NCBI GenBank assembly: GCA_964522665.1
Contig: CAZFVY010000010.1
Location: 32,376 to 96,375 of the forward strand
DNA length: 64,000 bases
Reading direction: 5' to 3'
From: CAZFVY01 sp964522665
GTDB lineage: Bacteria > Verrucomicrobiota > Verrucomicrobiia > Limisphaerales > CAZFVY01
The position numbers and the translations under genes were made by a program. The number at the start of each line of letters is the position of its first letter. The first letter of the stretch is position 1. This document shows positions 8,202 to 17,452 of this stretch, piece after piece. The notes under the pieces were generated by a model. That model did no database searches and was not told the DNA's origin. It was given only the letters and a program-made list of their open reading frames with translations.

Positions 8202-10223
8202 ATGCAGCCGCCGCCCCATCCCCGCGGCGCCACCCGCCGCGCGGCCAAGGATCCAGCCCCCTGGCGCGTCGGCGTCGATACCGGCGGGACCTTCACCGAC
8301 TTCGTTTGCCTGACCTCGAATGGTCTGAGAGTCCATAAACGGCGTTCGACGCCGGATGATCCGTCCAAGGCAATCCTTGACGGCATCAGGGAACTCGCGC
8401 CGGACCAGGGCCCGGCCGAAGTAATCCACGGCTCAACCGTGGCCACCAACGCGGTTCTGGAACGCAAAGGCGCTCGCGTCGCGGTCATCGCCACGGCGGG
8501 ATTTGCCGACGTCCTTCGCATCGGGAGACAGACCCGGCCCGAACTTTACAATATTTTCGTTCCGCCCCGGCGTCCAATCGTCGCGCCTGAATTGACTTTC
8601 TCCGCGCCGGGCCGACTTGACTTCGAAGGCCGCGAGATCGAACCGCTCGATTTCGCAATTATCGATCAACTCGCTGAACAACTTCGGTGCCTGGAAGTTG
8701 AGATCGTCGCCGTTTGCTTCCTGCACTCGTATGCCTCGCCCCGCCACGAAGCCGACGTCACCCAGCGCCTGCGGCGGGCCGGTCTCCGAGTCTGCGCGTC
8801 CCACGAAGCGCTCCCGGAATATCGCGAGTTTGAACGTTGGAGCACAACCGTCGTGAACGCGTACGTGACGCCCATCATCGACCGCTATCTCGGGCGCCTC
8901 GAAAGCGAACTCCTCGCCCCCCGCCTGCGAGTGATGCAATCAAATGGCGGTTCGCTCTCCGCCGCGGCAGCGCGCGCGCAAGCCGTTCGGACCGTGTTGT
9001 CCGGTCCGGCCGGAGGGGCCGTGGGCGCAAGTTCCGTGGCCCACGCGGCCGGGTTTCCGCGGATCATCTCCTTCGACATGGGTGGAACTTCCACCGATGT
9101 CAGCCTGATGGACGGTTCCGTTTCGCTGACGACCGAGTCGGTCGTTGGTGACTTTCCCGTGCGCCTGCCAATGATCGACATTCACACCGTCGGCGCCGGC
9201 GGCGGGTCGATCGCGACCGTCGATAGTGGCGGCGCGCTGCGCGTCGGCCCGCAAAGCGCCGGCGCCAATCCCGGCCCGGCATGTTACGGCGCGGGCAGCC
9301 ATTTTACCGTGACGGACGCCAACCTGTTGCTCGGTCGGCTGGACGGCAATGATTTCTTCGGCGGCCGCCTCAAACTCGACGCCAGCCGCGCGAAGACCGC
9401 CGCCGAACCGCTGGCGAAACAGCTTAAACTCACCGTCCTCGAACTGGCCGAAGGCGTCGTGCGCGTCGCGAACGCGAACATGGAACGCGCCATCCGCGTG
9501 GTCTCCGTCGAACGCGGACACGACCCGCGCGAGTTCACGCTGCTGGCGTTCGGCGGCGCCGGCGGGATGCACGCCTGCGAAATCGCCGCGCAGCTTGAGA
9601 TTGGAACCATCGTGGTCCCGCGCTACGCCGGGGTTTTGTCGGCGCTCGGCATGTTGCTGGCCGACGTCACCAAGGACTACTCGGCCAGTGTCCTCCAGCG
9701 TAGCGACGCGCTTAGCGCCACTGAAATCGCTCGCCTCTTCAAGCCACTCACGGAGGCCGCGAGCCGTGACCTGTGCGCCGAAGGTTTTGCTCGCGCCCGC
9801 CAAAGGATCGAGCGCCTCGTCGATGTCCGCTACGCGGGACAATCCTACGAACTGACGATTCCCTTCACCCTAGACTTCCGGCGCGAGTTCGATCGCCGCC
9901 ACGCGGCGCGTTACGGTTATGCCAGTCCCGACCGCCCCACGGAGATCGTCAACCTCCGCGTCCGTGCGGCCGGGCTGACGGAAAAACCGCTCTGGCCCCG
10001 CGCCCGCCTGCGCGTCGAGCGCGCTCGCCCCGCCGAAAGTCGTCCCGCTAACTTCGATAGCCGTTCTGTCGCGACCAGTTTTTATCGGTGGCCTGACTTG
10101 CGCCCCGGCGCTCACGCCGTCGGCCCGGCTGTCATTACCGGACCAGAGGCGACCACCGTTGTGCCGCCTGGTTTCAAATTTCGCATCGACCGAATGAAAA
10201 ACGTTGTCATTCAACCGCGCTAA
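8202..10223 (+). CDS. Hydantoinase/oxoprolinase subunit A family protein
   Basis: The 673-residue protein has the N-terminal ASKHA-fold phosphate loop VGVDTGGTFTDFV near residue 23, the HGSTVATNAVLERKGA motif, a second nucleotide loop FDMGGTSTDVSL and the conserved LSGPAGGAVGA. Together these define HyuA/5-oxoprolinase A. Members catalyse ATP-dependent opening of a cyclic amide (hydantoin, 5-oxoproline) or carboxylation of acetone or acetophenone, always with subunit B. Subunit B follows after 9 bases. The substrate cannot be assigned. The first ~20 residues are Pro/Arg-rich and not conserved, so a later start is possible. Confidence 0.92.
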   Translation: MQPPPHPRGATRRAAKDPAPWRVGVDTGGTFTDFVCLTSNGLRVHKRRSTPDDPSKAILDGIRELAPDQGPAEVIHGSTVATNAVLERKGARVAVIATAGFADVLRIGRQTRPELYNIFVPPRRPIVAPELTFSAPGRLDFEGREIEPLDFAIIDQLAEQLRCLEVEIVAVCFLHSYASPRHEADVTQRLRRAGLRVCASHEALPEYREFERWSTTVVNAYVTPIIDRYLGRLESELLAPRLRVMQSNGGSLSAAAARAQAVRTVLSGPAGGAVGASSVAHAAGFPRIISFDMGGTSTDVSLMDGSVSLTTESVVGDFPVRLPMIDIHTVGAGGGSIATVDSGGALRVGPQSAGANPGPACYGAGSHFTVTDANLLLGRLDGNDFFGGRLKLDASRAKTAAEPLAKQLKLTVLELAEGVVRVANANMERAIRVVSVERGHDPREFTLLAFGGAGGMHACEIAAQLEIGTIVVPRYAGVLSALGMLLADVTKDYSASVLQRSDALSATEIARLFKPLTEAASRDLCAEGFARARQRIERLVDVRYAGQSYELTIPFTLDFRREFDRRHAARYGYASPDRPTEIVNLRVRAAGLTEKPLWPRARLRVERARPAESRPANFDSRSVATSFYRWPDLRPGAHAVGPAVITGPEATTVVPPGFKFRIDRMKNVVIQPR

Positions 10224-10232
10224 GAACGAAGT

Positions 10233-11858
10233 ATGAGTCGACACCGTACCCCGACCCGACGCGCCGCCGCGGCCAGACGCGTTCATCCCATCGAATTCGA
10301 AGTCTTCAAGAACCGCTTTCTTTCGATCGCCGAAGAAATGGGCGTCACACTCCGCCGAACCGCGTTCTCGCCCAATATCAAGGAACGGCTCGACTACTCG
10401 TGCGCGGTCTATGACGCGCGCGGCGAAACGATCGCGCAGGGCGATCACATGCCGGTCCACCTGGGCGCCATGCCGTTGTCGGTGCGTGCGGCCATCGACG
10501 CGTTTGCGCTGGAGGAGGGCGACATTGTCGCCTTGAACGATCCGTTCCACGGCGGAACCCATCTGCCTGATATAACGTTGGTTTCGGCGGTCTTTCTTGG
10601 CCCGCCGGGTCGGCGCGAAAAACGGCCAACATTCTACGTGGCGAATCGAGCGCATCACTCCGACGTCGGCGGCATGAGTCCTGGGTCAATGCCCGTCGCC
10701 CGCGAAATCTATCAGGAGGGGTTGATCCTGCCGCCAGTTCGACTGGCGCGGCGCGGCCAAGTCTCGCCGGACCTCATGGCCTTGATCCTGGCGAATGTTC
10801 GGACGCCCGAGGAACGGGAAGGAGATTTGACCGCTCAAATCGCCGCGAATCGGGTCGCCGAAAACCGACTGCGTGAACTGGTTGGCAAATATGGTCGTCC
10901 GCAAGTGGTCGCGTACGGAGCCGCGTTGCAAGACTACACGGAACGAGTTCTACGCGCCACAATCGCGGCCATTCCCGAGGGAAACTATTCATTTGCCGAC
11001 GCGCTGGACGATGATGGTTTTGGCGACCGACCGATCTCCATCGTCGTGACCGTCCGCATTCGCGAGCGGGGCGCGGAGATCGACTTTACCGGCAGCAGCC
11101 CCCAAGTCGAAGGCAGCGTCAACGCGAACTATGCGATCACTCTTTCGGCCTGCCTCTACGCCTTCCGCTGCCTCGTAACCGACGACATCCTCTACAACGC
11201 GGGGATCGCGCGCCCGTTGCGGCTGATCGCCCCAGTCGGATCGATCGTCAACGCGACCCGACCATCCGCCGTCGCGGGCGGAAACGTGGAAACCTCGCAG
11301 CGCATCACCGATGTTGTGCTCGGCGCCCTCGGGAAAGCGCTGCCGGGACGCTTGCCCGCGGCTAGCCAGGGGACAATGAATAACATCACCCTGGGCGGAA
11401 CGAATCCCCGGACCGGCGCCCGCTTCGCCTACTACGAGACGATTGGCGGCGGCATGGGTGGCCGGCGCGGGCTGCCTGGCCTCAGCGGCGTTCACACCCA
11501 CATGAGCAACACCCGCAACACACCCGTCGAGGCCATCGAGCGGTACCTGCCGTTGCGTATCCGTCGTTACGAATTGCGCCACGACAGCTCCGGCGCCGGC
11601 GCTTTCCCGGGTGGCAAAGGCATCACGCGCGAGTACGAGGCGCTGGCCGAGACGTCGGTAACCGTGCTGTCGGATCGTCGGAAGTTCGCTCCCTATGGCG
11701 CGGCCGGTGGCCAGCCCGGCGGCCGTGGCCGCAATACCTTGATTCGGGATGGCCGGGAGCAAACGCTGCCGGGAAAAGTGCAACTCGATCTGCACCCCGG
11801 CGACCGGCTTCGGATTGAGACGCCCGGCGGCGGCGGATATGGCCCACCCTCGCCGTAG
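10233..11858 (+). CDS. Hydantoinase/oxoprolinase subunit B family protein
   Basis: The 541-residue protein carries the HyuB signatures: HPIEFEVFKNRFLSIAEEMG near the N terminus, DYSCAVYD, GDHMPVHLGAMP, NDPFHGGTHLPD, NRAHHSDVGGMSPGSMP and the Gly-rich C terminus GGGGYGPP. It is the partner of the A subunit just upstream and should complete an ATP-dependent cyclic amidase or carboxylase. It is cytoplasmic. An MFS transporter gene starts 15 bases after its stop, which suggests uptake of the substrate or export of a product. No third carboxylase subunit is present. Confidence 0.92.
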   Translation: MSRHRTPTRRAAAARRVHPIEFEVFKNRFLSIAEEMGVTLRRTAFSPNIKERLDYSCAVYDARGETIAQGDHMPVHLGAMPLSVRAAIDAFALEEGDIVALNDPFHGGTHLPDITLVSAVFLGPPGRREKRPTFYVANRAHHSDVGGMSPGSMPVAREIYQEGLILPPVRLARRGQVSPDLMALILANVRTPEEREGDLTAQIAANRVAENRLRELVGKYGRPQVVAYGAALQDYTERVLRATIAAIPEGNYSFADALDDDGFGDRPISIVVTVRIRERGAEIDFTGSSPQVEGSVNANYAITLSACLYAFRCLVTDDILYNAGIARPLRLIAPVGSIVNATRPSAVAGGNVETSQRITDVVLGALGKALPGRLPAASQGTMNNITLGGTNPRTGARFAYYETIGGGMGGRRGLPGLSGVHTHMSNTRNTPVEAIERYLPLRIRRYELRHDSSGAGAFPGGKGITREYEALAETSVTVLSDRRKFAPYGAAGGQPGGRGRNTLIRDGREQTLPGKVQLDLHPGDRLRIETPGGGGYGPPSP

Positions 11859-11873
11859 CGCCTCAACGCCCCG

Positions 11874-13115
11874 ATGAACGATCACCCGACCCTATTCGCG
11901 TGGTGGCATCGGGCCGATCAGGCCGCCAAACGCGCGTTGATCGCCGCTTCGTTGGGATGGATGTTGGACGCCTTCGACGTCATGCTCTTCGCGCTGGTTC
12001 AGAAGCCGCTCATGGCTGAACTCGGGCTTGATCCCAAGACCGCCGGCCTCCTTCAATCCGTAACGCTCCTCGCCGCCGCGGTCGGCGGAATCGCCTTCGG
12101 CGCGCTCGCGGACCGCTGGGGCCGCGCCCGGGCGATGTCGCTCAGCGTCCTGCTTTATTCGATCTTTACCGCCGCCTGCGGTCTCGCCGGCAATGGGTTC
12201 CAACTGGGCGTTTTTCGCGCCTGCCTCGGACTGGGAATGGGCGGCGAATGGGCCACCGGCGCGGCGCTCGTTTCGGAGACCTGGAGCGATCGGGACCGCG
12301 GAAAAGCGCTCGGATTCATGCAAAGCTCCTGGGCCATCGGTTACGCGCTGGCCGCGACGGTCAATTGGCTGGTTCAAGACGTGACGCGCCTTAATTGGCG
12401 GGTCGTCTTTCTCGTCGGCGTAGCCCCGGCGCTTTATGCGTTTTGGGTCCGCCGCCGCGTCGAGGAGCCGTCATTGTGGCGGGAGCGACGCCGGGGAACA
12501 AACCGGGTTTCCCTGCGGGCGGCGATCGGCGGCCCGCTGCTGGGCGCGACCATCGCGCTAACCTTGATGAACGCCTGCACGCTGTTTGCCTGGTGGGGCT
12601 TTAACAGTTGGACGCCAACCTATCTTTCGCTCCCCATCGAAAGCGGCGGGATCGGCCTCGGCTTGGGGCAAATGTCGTTTCTGATCGTGGCGATGCAATT
12701 CGGCATGTGGCTCGGTTACGTCACTTTCGGTTTCATCAGTGACGCGATCGGCCGCAAGCGGACTTACGTGAGCTACCTGTTGCTCGCGGCTGGATTGGTC
12801 TGGGCTTACGCCTCGACTCGTAATCCCTTGGTTTTGCTTGCGCTCGGCCCCGTCACCGCGTTCTTCGCCACCGGGTATTTCAGCGGTTTTGGCGCCGTGA
12901 CGGCGGAGCTTTACCCGACGGAAGTCCGCGCGACGGCGCAGGGATTTACCTACAATCTGGGTCGAGTCGTCAGCGCCTTCGCGCCCCGAACGGTAGGCGG
13001 TCTCGCCCAAACTCACGGCTACCCGCTCGCGTTCCTGGTCACCGCGGCGGCCTTTGTTCTCGCGGCGCTCTTTTGGATATTCATCCCGGAGTCAAAGGGT
13101 CGAAGACTCGTCTAA
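11874..13115 (+). CDS. MFS transporter, organic acid:H+ symporter type
   Basis: The 413-residue protein has about 12 membrane segments. The loop 2-3 motif GALADRWGRARAM and the family-specific LGMGGEWATGAALVSE place it with the aromatic acid/sialate-type proton symporters of the MFS. A second DRWGR-like motif (FISDAIGRKRTY) marks the C-terminal half. It follows the hydantoinase/oxoprolinase B gene by 15 bases and most likely moves the substrate or product of that enzyme, for example a small carboxylate or cyclic amide. This is inferred from position only. Confidence 0.87.
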   Translation: MNDHPTLFAWWHRADQAAKRALIAASLGWMLDAFDVMLFALVQKPLMAELGLDPKTAGLLQSVTLLAAAVGGIAFGALADRWGRARAMSLSVLLYSIFTAACGLAGNGFQLGVFRACLGLGMGGEWATGAALVSETWSDRDRGKALGFMQSSWAIGYALAATVNWLVQDVTRLNWRVVFLVGVAPALYAFWVRRRVEEPSLWRERRRGTNRVSLRAAIGGPLLGATIALTLMNACTLFAWWGFNSWTPTYLSLPIESGGIGLGLGQMSFLIVAMQFGMWLGYVTFGFISDAIGRKRTYVSYLLLAAGLVWAYASTRNPLVLLALGPVTAFFATGYFSGFGAVTAELYPTEVRATAQGFTYNLGRVVSAFAPRTVGGLAQTHGYPLAFLVTAAAFVLAALFWIFIPESKGRRLV

Positions 13116-13244
13116 TCACAATATCGAATTCATGGTCTTCGCCATCTTTAACGCCGATCCGACCAGATCGCGGCGGCTCTCGCGCGCAGGGCTTGTTTTC
13201 GGTTTTTCGCGTGTTCAAAATGCTGCGTCACCTGCCTTACCAAA

Positions 13245-14468
13245 ATGAAAACAATGCTTTCGCTCTCGTTGCTCGTTTGTCTGCTCGTCACGTCGTCGAC
13301 GCTTCGCGCGGGGACGCTGCCGTGGCTCGATGCCAATGGCCCGAGTATTGTGAACGCGGACGGCCAAAAGACGCTGCTCGGAGGCGTCAATCTCGGCGGC
13401 TGGCTCGTCGAAGAGATGTGGATGATGCCCTTCCAGACCGAACCACCCGCCGGCTCACCGTTCAAACCGGTCAAGGATCACGTCTCGCTTTGGAGCGTCG
13501 TCACGCAACGATTCGGCCCAGTTGAAGCGAACCACCTCAAGCAGGCGCTGCGCAAAGCGTGGATCACCGAAGCCGACTTTGATCGAATTCAGGCGGCCGG
13601 ACACAACTGTATCCGGCTGCCGTTTCTCTATGACTTGATTGATGAGAAGGATGGCTTCGGCTGGCTCGATAAAGCGATTTCCTGGGCGAGCGAACGCGGC
13701 ATGTACGTGATTCTCGACCTCCACGGAGCCCCTGGCCGCCAGAGCGGCGAGCATCACACGGGTGAAACCGGAGTCAACCGCCTTTTCTCCGATCCGGAAA
13801 TGGCGGCCGAAACCGAAGCCGTTTGGCGGCGAATCGCGCAACGCTACCGCGACCGTCCCGAGGTCGCCGGGTACGACCTGCTGAATGAACCGATGGGCGC
13901 GTCAGATTCCACGCAACTCTACCGCCTGCAAGACTCGTTGTATCACGCCATCCGCGCGGTGGACCCGCGGCATCTCATCTTCATCGAGGATGGTTACAAA
14001 GGCATGCAGCAGATGCCGATCCCCGCGGCGAAGCGCTGGACGAACGTGGTTCTGAGCGTTCACAGCTATTACTTCGACGCCAAGACGGAGCCGGATCACC
14101 GGAAGAATTTGGAACGATTCTGCGCGACCGTCGCGGCCCAGCAACGGCTCCGGGCGGCGCCGTTCTATCTGGGCGAATTCAACCTCGAACCGCACGGCAC
14201 ACCCGCCACGGTGGCGGCGTACCTGGCCGCGATGCGCCAGCGTGGTTGGTCGTGGTCCTTTTGGACCTACAAAACCTTTATGAAAGGCGGCAGCGGTGAC
14301 ACCTCGATGTGGGGTTGGATCCGCAGCCCGAAGCCCGCGGCCGCGCCGCTCAATCCATTCACCGACTCCGTGGCCGAACTCCTGCGGAAGATCGAGCTGA
14401 CGCGCACGGAGAAACTGCAGGAACATCAGCTTCTCGGCCAGGCGTTGGTTTGGCGACCGGCGGACTGA
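13245..14468 (+). CDS. Secreted glycoside hydrolase family 5
   Basis: The 407-residue protein starts with a signal peptide (MKTMLSLSLLVCLLVTSSTLRAG) followed by a GH5 TIM barrel. Visible landmarks are GVNLGGWLVEE, CIRLPF, DLHGAPG, the acid/base Glu in YDLLNEP, the His-Tyr of LSVHSYY and the nucleophile Glu in FYLGEFN. The LNLGGWL-type start resembles exo-beta-1,3-glucanase and related GH5 subfamilies more than classical cellulases. It should cut beta-linked glucans or mannans outside the cytoplasm. It has its own 129-base upstream gap and converges on the Gfo/Idh gene 8 bases away. Confidence 0.9.
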   Translation: MKTMLSLSLLVCLLVTSSTLRAGTLPWLDANGPSIVNADGQKTLLGGVNLGGWLVEEMWMMPFQTEPPAGSPFKPVKDHVSLWSVVTQRFGPVEANHLKQALRKAWITEADFDRIQAAGHNCIRLPFLYDLIDEKDGFGWLDKAISWASERGMYVILDLHGAPGRQSGEHHTGETGVNRLFSDPEMAAETEAVWRRIAQRYRDRPEVAGYDLLNEPMGASDSTQLYRLQDSLYHAIRAVDPRHLIFIEDGYKGMQQMPIPAAKRWTNVVLSVHSYYFDAKTEPDHRKNLERFCATVAAQQRLRAAPFYLGEFNLEPHGTPATVAAYLAAMRQRGWSWSFWTYKTFMKGGSGDTSMWGWIRSPKPAAAPLNPFTDSVAELLRKIELTRTEKLQEHQLLGQALVWRPAD

Positions 14469-14476
14469 GGCGGCCC

Positions 14477-15931
14477 TCAGACTTTCGCCGGCACCACGTA
14501 CGGCTTGCGATAATGGCGGGTCAAGAGCGCGTTCGCCTTTCGGTTCGCTAGAAACCGCTCTTTGGCCGGATTCATCTTCAGGAATTCACCCAAGGTCGCC
14601 TTGTCGGAATTCAGATCGACCCCATTGGCGGCCAAATGTTCCTGCATTCGGCCAAAGGTCTCGACCGCGTCCCGGTCGCCTTTGATCTTCTCCCGAATCT
14701 CGCCCGGTGACGCCTGCAGGCCGAGGCGATAGGAAATGTTGCCGGTGTGGCACAGCGCGCTCGACAAGTGGCCTTCCAAAATATCGGCGTTCAGGTCCGA
14801 TGATTTCCGACTGCGCACCGCCTTCAGGAAGTTGCCGTGGTGATCGACGCTGCCCGACCAACGTTTGATTTCCTTGCCTTCCTTGTCGAAGGCGATCGCC
14901 GAGTTGTAGTTCGGCACCAGGACATGGCCGTTTTCACACTCGACCAGCACGCCAATGTCCGCGCCGTGGTACTTGTCCATGTTCTTGGAATCGGTCTTTT
15001 CCGGCAACCCGCGAACTTCGAAGATCAAGGGCGCGCCCGGATAGTCGTGATAAACAATCTGGGTATTCGGCGTCTCCCCATCATCGACATACCCGAGCCG
15101 GCCACCGACGCTGAAGACGCGCGGCGAAAGCTCATTGACGCCGAGAAACCAGCGGGCGATGTCCATTTGGTGGATGCCCTGGTTGCCCAGGTCGCCGCAG
15201 CCGGTCGCCCAAACCCAGTGCCAATCGTAATGCAGCCTTTTACGCATCAACGGGGTTTTCGGGGCGGGACCGCACCAGATGTCGTAATCGACCGACGCGG
15301 GAATCGGCTGAGGTCCGGTAACCTTCCCAATGCTCGCCCGCCGCTTGTAACACAACCCGCGCGAGACGACGATCTTTCCCAGGTTTCCCTCTTTGACCCA
15401 TTGGACAGCCTCGCGAATCCCGTAGCAGGAGCGGATTTGCGTCCCGGTCTGCACGATCCGATTGTATTTGCGCGCGGCCTCGACCACGCGCCGCCCCTCG
15501 GAAACGTTGTGAGAAACCGGCTTCTCAACGTAAACGTCCTTGCCCGCCTGGATGCTCCAGATCGCCGCCAACGCGTGCCAATGATTCGGCGTCGCGATCG
15601 AAACGGCGTCCACCTCCTTGCTCTCCAGCAGCTTGCGGATATCGCGGTAAGCCGAGACCTGGGTCCCATCCTTCCCGAGTTCCTTGACGCCGCCATTCAA
15701 CACGTCTTCATCGACGTCGCACAACGCCACCAACCGAACCGCCTCGCCTCCCTTGCGCAGCTTTTGAATGGCGCTGATATGTTCTTTGCCCCGGCCATTG
15801 AAGCCGATGACGGCGATTCGAATCGCGTCATTCGCGCCGGTGACCTGCGACCAGGAGCGCGGCGACACGCTGAGGGACGCGGCGGTTAAGGCGGAAGCTT
15901 TAAGAAAACTGCGACGGCTGAGGTTGTTCAT
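14477..15931 (-). CDS. Tat-exported Gfo/Idh/MocA family oxidoreductase
   Basis: The 484-residue protein begins with a twin-arginine signal (NNLSRRSFLKASALTAASLSV). The NAD-binding Rossmann segment IRIAVIGFNGRGKEHI follows, and the family motif EKPVSHNVSEGRR is near residue 130. The C-terminal half contains GCGDLGNQGIHQMDIARW. Such periplasmic NAD(P)-dependent sugar or inositol-type dehydrogenases are heavily expanded in this phylum. The cofactor would be loaded before Tat export. Its stop is next to the GH5 gene on the opposite strand, and the PmoA-like gene lies 63 bases upstream on the same strand, so the two probably belong to one transcription unit. Confidence 0.9.
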   Translation of the reverse strand: MNNLSRRSFLKASALTAASLSVSPRSWSQVTGANDAIRIAVIGFNGRGKEHISAIQKLRKGGEAVRLVALCDVDEDVLNGGVKELGKDGTQVSAYRDIRKLLESKEVDAVSIATPNHWHALAAIWSIQAGKDVYVEKPVSHNVSEGRRVVEAARKYNRIVQTGTQIRSCYGIREAVQWVKEGNLGKIVVSRGLCYKRRASIGKVTGPQPIPASVDYDIWCGPAPKTPLMRKRLHYDWHWVWATGCGDLGNQGIHQMDIARWFLGVNELSPRVFSVGGRLGYVDDGETPNTQIVYHDYPGAPLIFEVRGLPEKTDSKNMDKYHGADIGVLVECENGHVLVPNYNSAIAFDKEGKEIKRWSGSVDHHGNFLKAVRSRKSSDLNADILEGHLSSALCHTGNISYRLGLQASPGEIREKIKGDRDAVETFGRMQEHLAANGVDLNSDKATLGEFLKMNPAKERFLANRKANALLTRHYRKPYVVPAKV

Positions 15932-15994
15932 AGTGATTGGTTACTCGGATTTGGACGGTCGAATTGCTCGGGGCATTCAGTCGGAAGGCGCCGA

Positions 15995-16972
15995 CTACTT
16001 GGCGTATTCCCGGTAATGTTCCGCCACTTTCGCCTGCTCGGTGTCGCCCAGGTGAAAATAGAAACGATACTTAAAAGTCACGTCCTTACCGGCCGCGACC
16101 GAGAGCGATCCGGTGTCGGGCGCCTTCTTCTCGAAATCATGAACCCCGAATGGATTGGCCGCAAACAGGCCATAGTCGCGCACGTGCCACCAGGTCGGAT
16201 GCCGCGGATTCTGCGGATGATCGAAAATGGCGACCCCGGCGGTTCGTCCATTGATCGGCCCATAGTAATCGCACCATTCCGCGCGTTTGCCCCACGTTTC
16301 GCCGTCCCGGACGCCTTCACTGTTCACGATGTGGCCGTCGTGGCTATACTTGCCCTTCAGGTTCAGCGACTCGGCCAATCGAATGGCCATGCTTCCCTCT
16401 TTTGTGTCGCCAAATTTCAGGTCGCCGTGCGAGGCGTGGATCGTGATCTCGAAATCAATCACCCGCTCGTTCGGCCGGTCGTAGATCCGCCAGGCTCGGT
16501 CGTCCGTGCAAACCGTCGTTCCCTCGACCGATACCCATTTATTCCGCGAGCGGATCAAACCCTCCGTTTTGCCCGATTTGATTTCGGTAAACTTTTCGTG
16601 AATCGTCTTGCCCGCTTTACTCTCTTCCGACCAAAAATCGTGACCGTTGATGTCGCCATGCGCGTACCAGAGCGAGCGATGGTGGGGATGGTCGTGCGAC
16701 TCGTTCGGCGTCGTTTTGGTCGGCCAATTTCGGCTCATCGGAAGCCCGCCCGGGCCGATCACCGGATACAGGTAGGGCCGAGGCACGTCCCGATAATAGT
16801 ATTCGGTGAACAGTTCGCCGTCGATTTCGACGCGCAATTTGCCGTCCACTTCGTGGATTTGAACTCCGTCGCCGGCGGATCCGGCGGCTCGCGACGACGG
16901 AACCGGCCACACGACGAAGCTCAACAGCGCCAAAGTTACAGCGCACCGCTTGACCAAAGAAGTTGGGGACAT
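15995..16972 (-). CDS. Secreted PmoA-like (DUF6807) protein
   Basis: The 325-residue protein has a signal peptide (MSPTSLVKRCAVTLALLSFVVWPVPSSRAAG) and the DUF6807 signatures: YYYRDVPRPYLYPVIGPGG, ESHDHPHHRSLWYAHGDINGHDFW and HPQNPRHPTWWHVRDYGLFAANPFG. The clustered His residues suggest metal or sugar binding. The family was named after particulate methane monooxygenase by annotation transfer but is not a monooxygenase subunit. It commonly neighbours Gfo/Idh oxidoreductases and sugar-metabolism genes in Verrucomicrobiota and Planctomycetes, as here. The exact role is unknown. Confidence 0.85.
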   Translation of the reverse strand: MSPTSLVKRCAVTLALLSFVVWPVPSSRAAGSAGDGVQIHEVDGKLRVEIDGELFTEYYYRDVPRPYLYPVIGPGGLPMSRNWPTKTTPNESHDHPHHRSLWYAHGDINGHDFWSEESKAGKTIHEKFTEIKSGKTEGLIRSRNKWVSVEGTTVCTDDRAWRIYDRPNERVIDFEITIHASHGDLKFGDTKEGSMAIRLAESLNLKGKYSHDGHIVNSEGVRDGETWGKRAEWCDYYGPINGRTAGVAIFDHPQNPRHPTWWHVRDYGLFAANPFGVHDFEKKAPDTGSLSVAAGKDVTFKYRFYFHLGDTEQAKVAEHYREYAK

Positions 16973-17017
16973 TGTGGTCGGGATTTTACGAGCCGCGCCG
17001 CGCGCGTCAATCCGAAC

Positions 17018-17452
17018 TTATTTACGCACGACGCGAACCACCATCGCGTTCGTATCGATGACGTAGCGGGTCCCCTCGGGCGGCCGGGGGACACTATCCA
17101 TCCGCGCGCTGGTGAACTCGCCAAAACTCTGGGGGAGGCGCCCATACTGTTGTACGAAGATATGAAGTTGTTGCGTCATGAAACCATGCACCGCTCCAAC
17201 CAAAGCCTGGCTTTCCGCGGGCAACGGAGCCGGCGCGACCGGCGCCACGGTGTCGCGGGCGACCACCGTGGGACGCGACGGACGTTCTGGAGTCGTTTGG
17301 GCGGCTGGCGCCGCGGCGTCGGCCGGCGCTTGGTTTTCGGGCGCGGGCGCGGGCGCGGTTTCCGCCGCTGGCGCGGCTTTTTTTCCGCAGCCTGCTAACG
17401 AAATCAGCCCGATCGCCCACCCGATCGCGGCCATGCGTCTCGCGTGCCTCAT
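17018..17452 (-). CDS. Putative lipoprotein paired with a prepilin-type protein
   Basis: The 144-residue product has a lipoprotein signal ending in a lipobox (LISLAGC near residue 22), an Ala/Pro-rich linker of about 60 residues and a small C-terminal domain with QQYGRLPQSFGEF and YVIDTNAMVVRVVRK. That domain resembles the short globular tails often encoded beside prepilin genes. Its start overlaps the stop of the upstream prepilin-type gene by 4 bases (ATGA), so translation is probably coupled. No function can be assigned. Confidence 0.7.
   Translation of the reverse strand: MRHARRMAAIGWAIGLISLAGCGKKAAPAAETAPAPAPENQAPADAAAPAAQTTPERPSRPTVVARDTVAPVAPAPLPAESQALVGAVHGFMTQQLHIFVQQYGRLPQSFGEFTSARMDSVPRPPEGTRYVIDTNAMVVRVVRK

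Noticed and set aside
15995..16972. Methane monooxygenase subunit
   Set aside because: The PmoA name in this family is an annotation carry-over; the protein is a soluble exported DUF6807 protein, and pmoB/pmoC are absent.
16016..17398. 460-residue plus-strand frame
   Set aside because: It is antisense to the PmoA-like and lipoprotein genes, both with clear export signals and family motifs; the translation is Arg-rich without domains.
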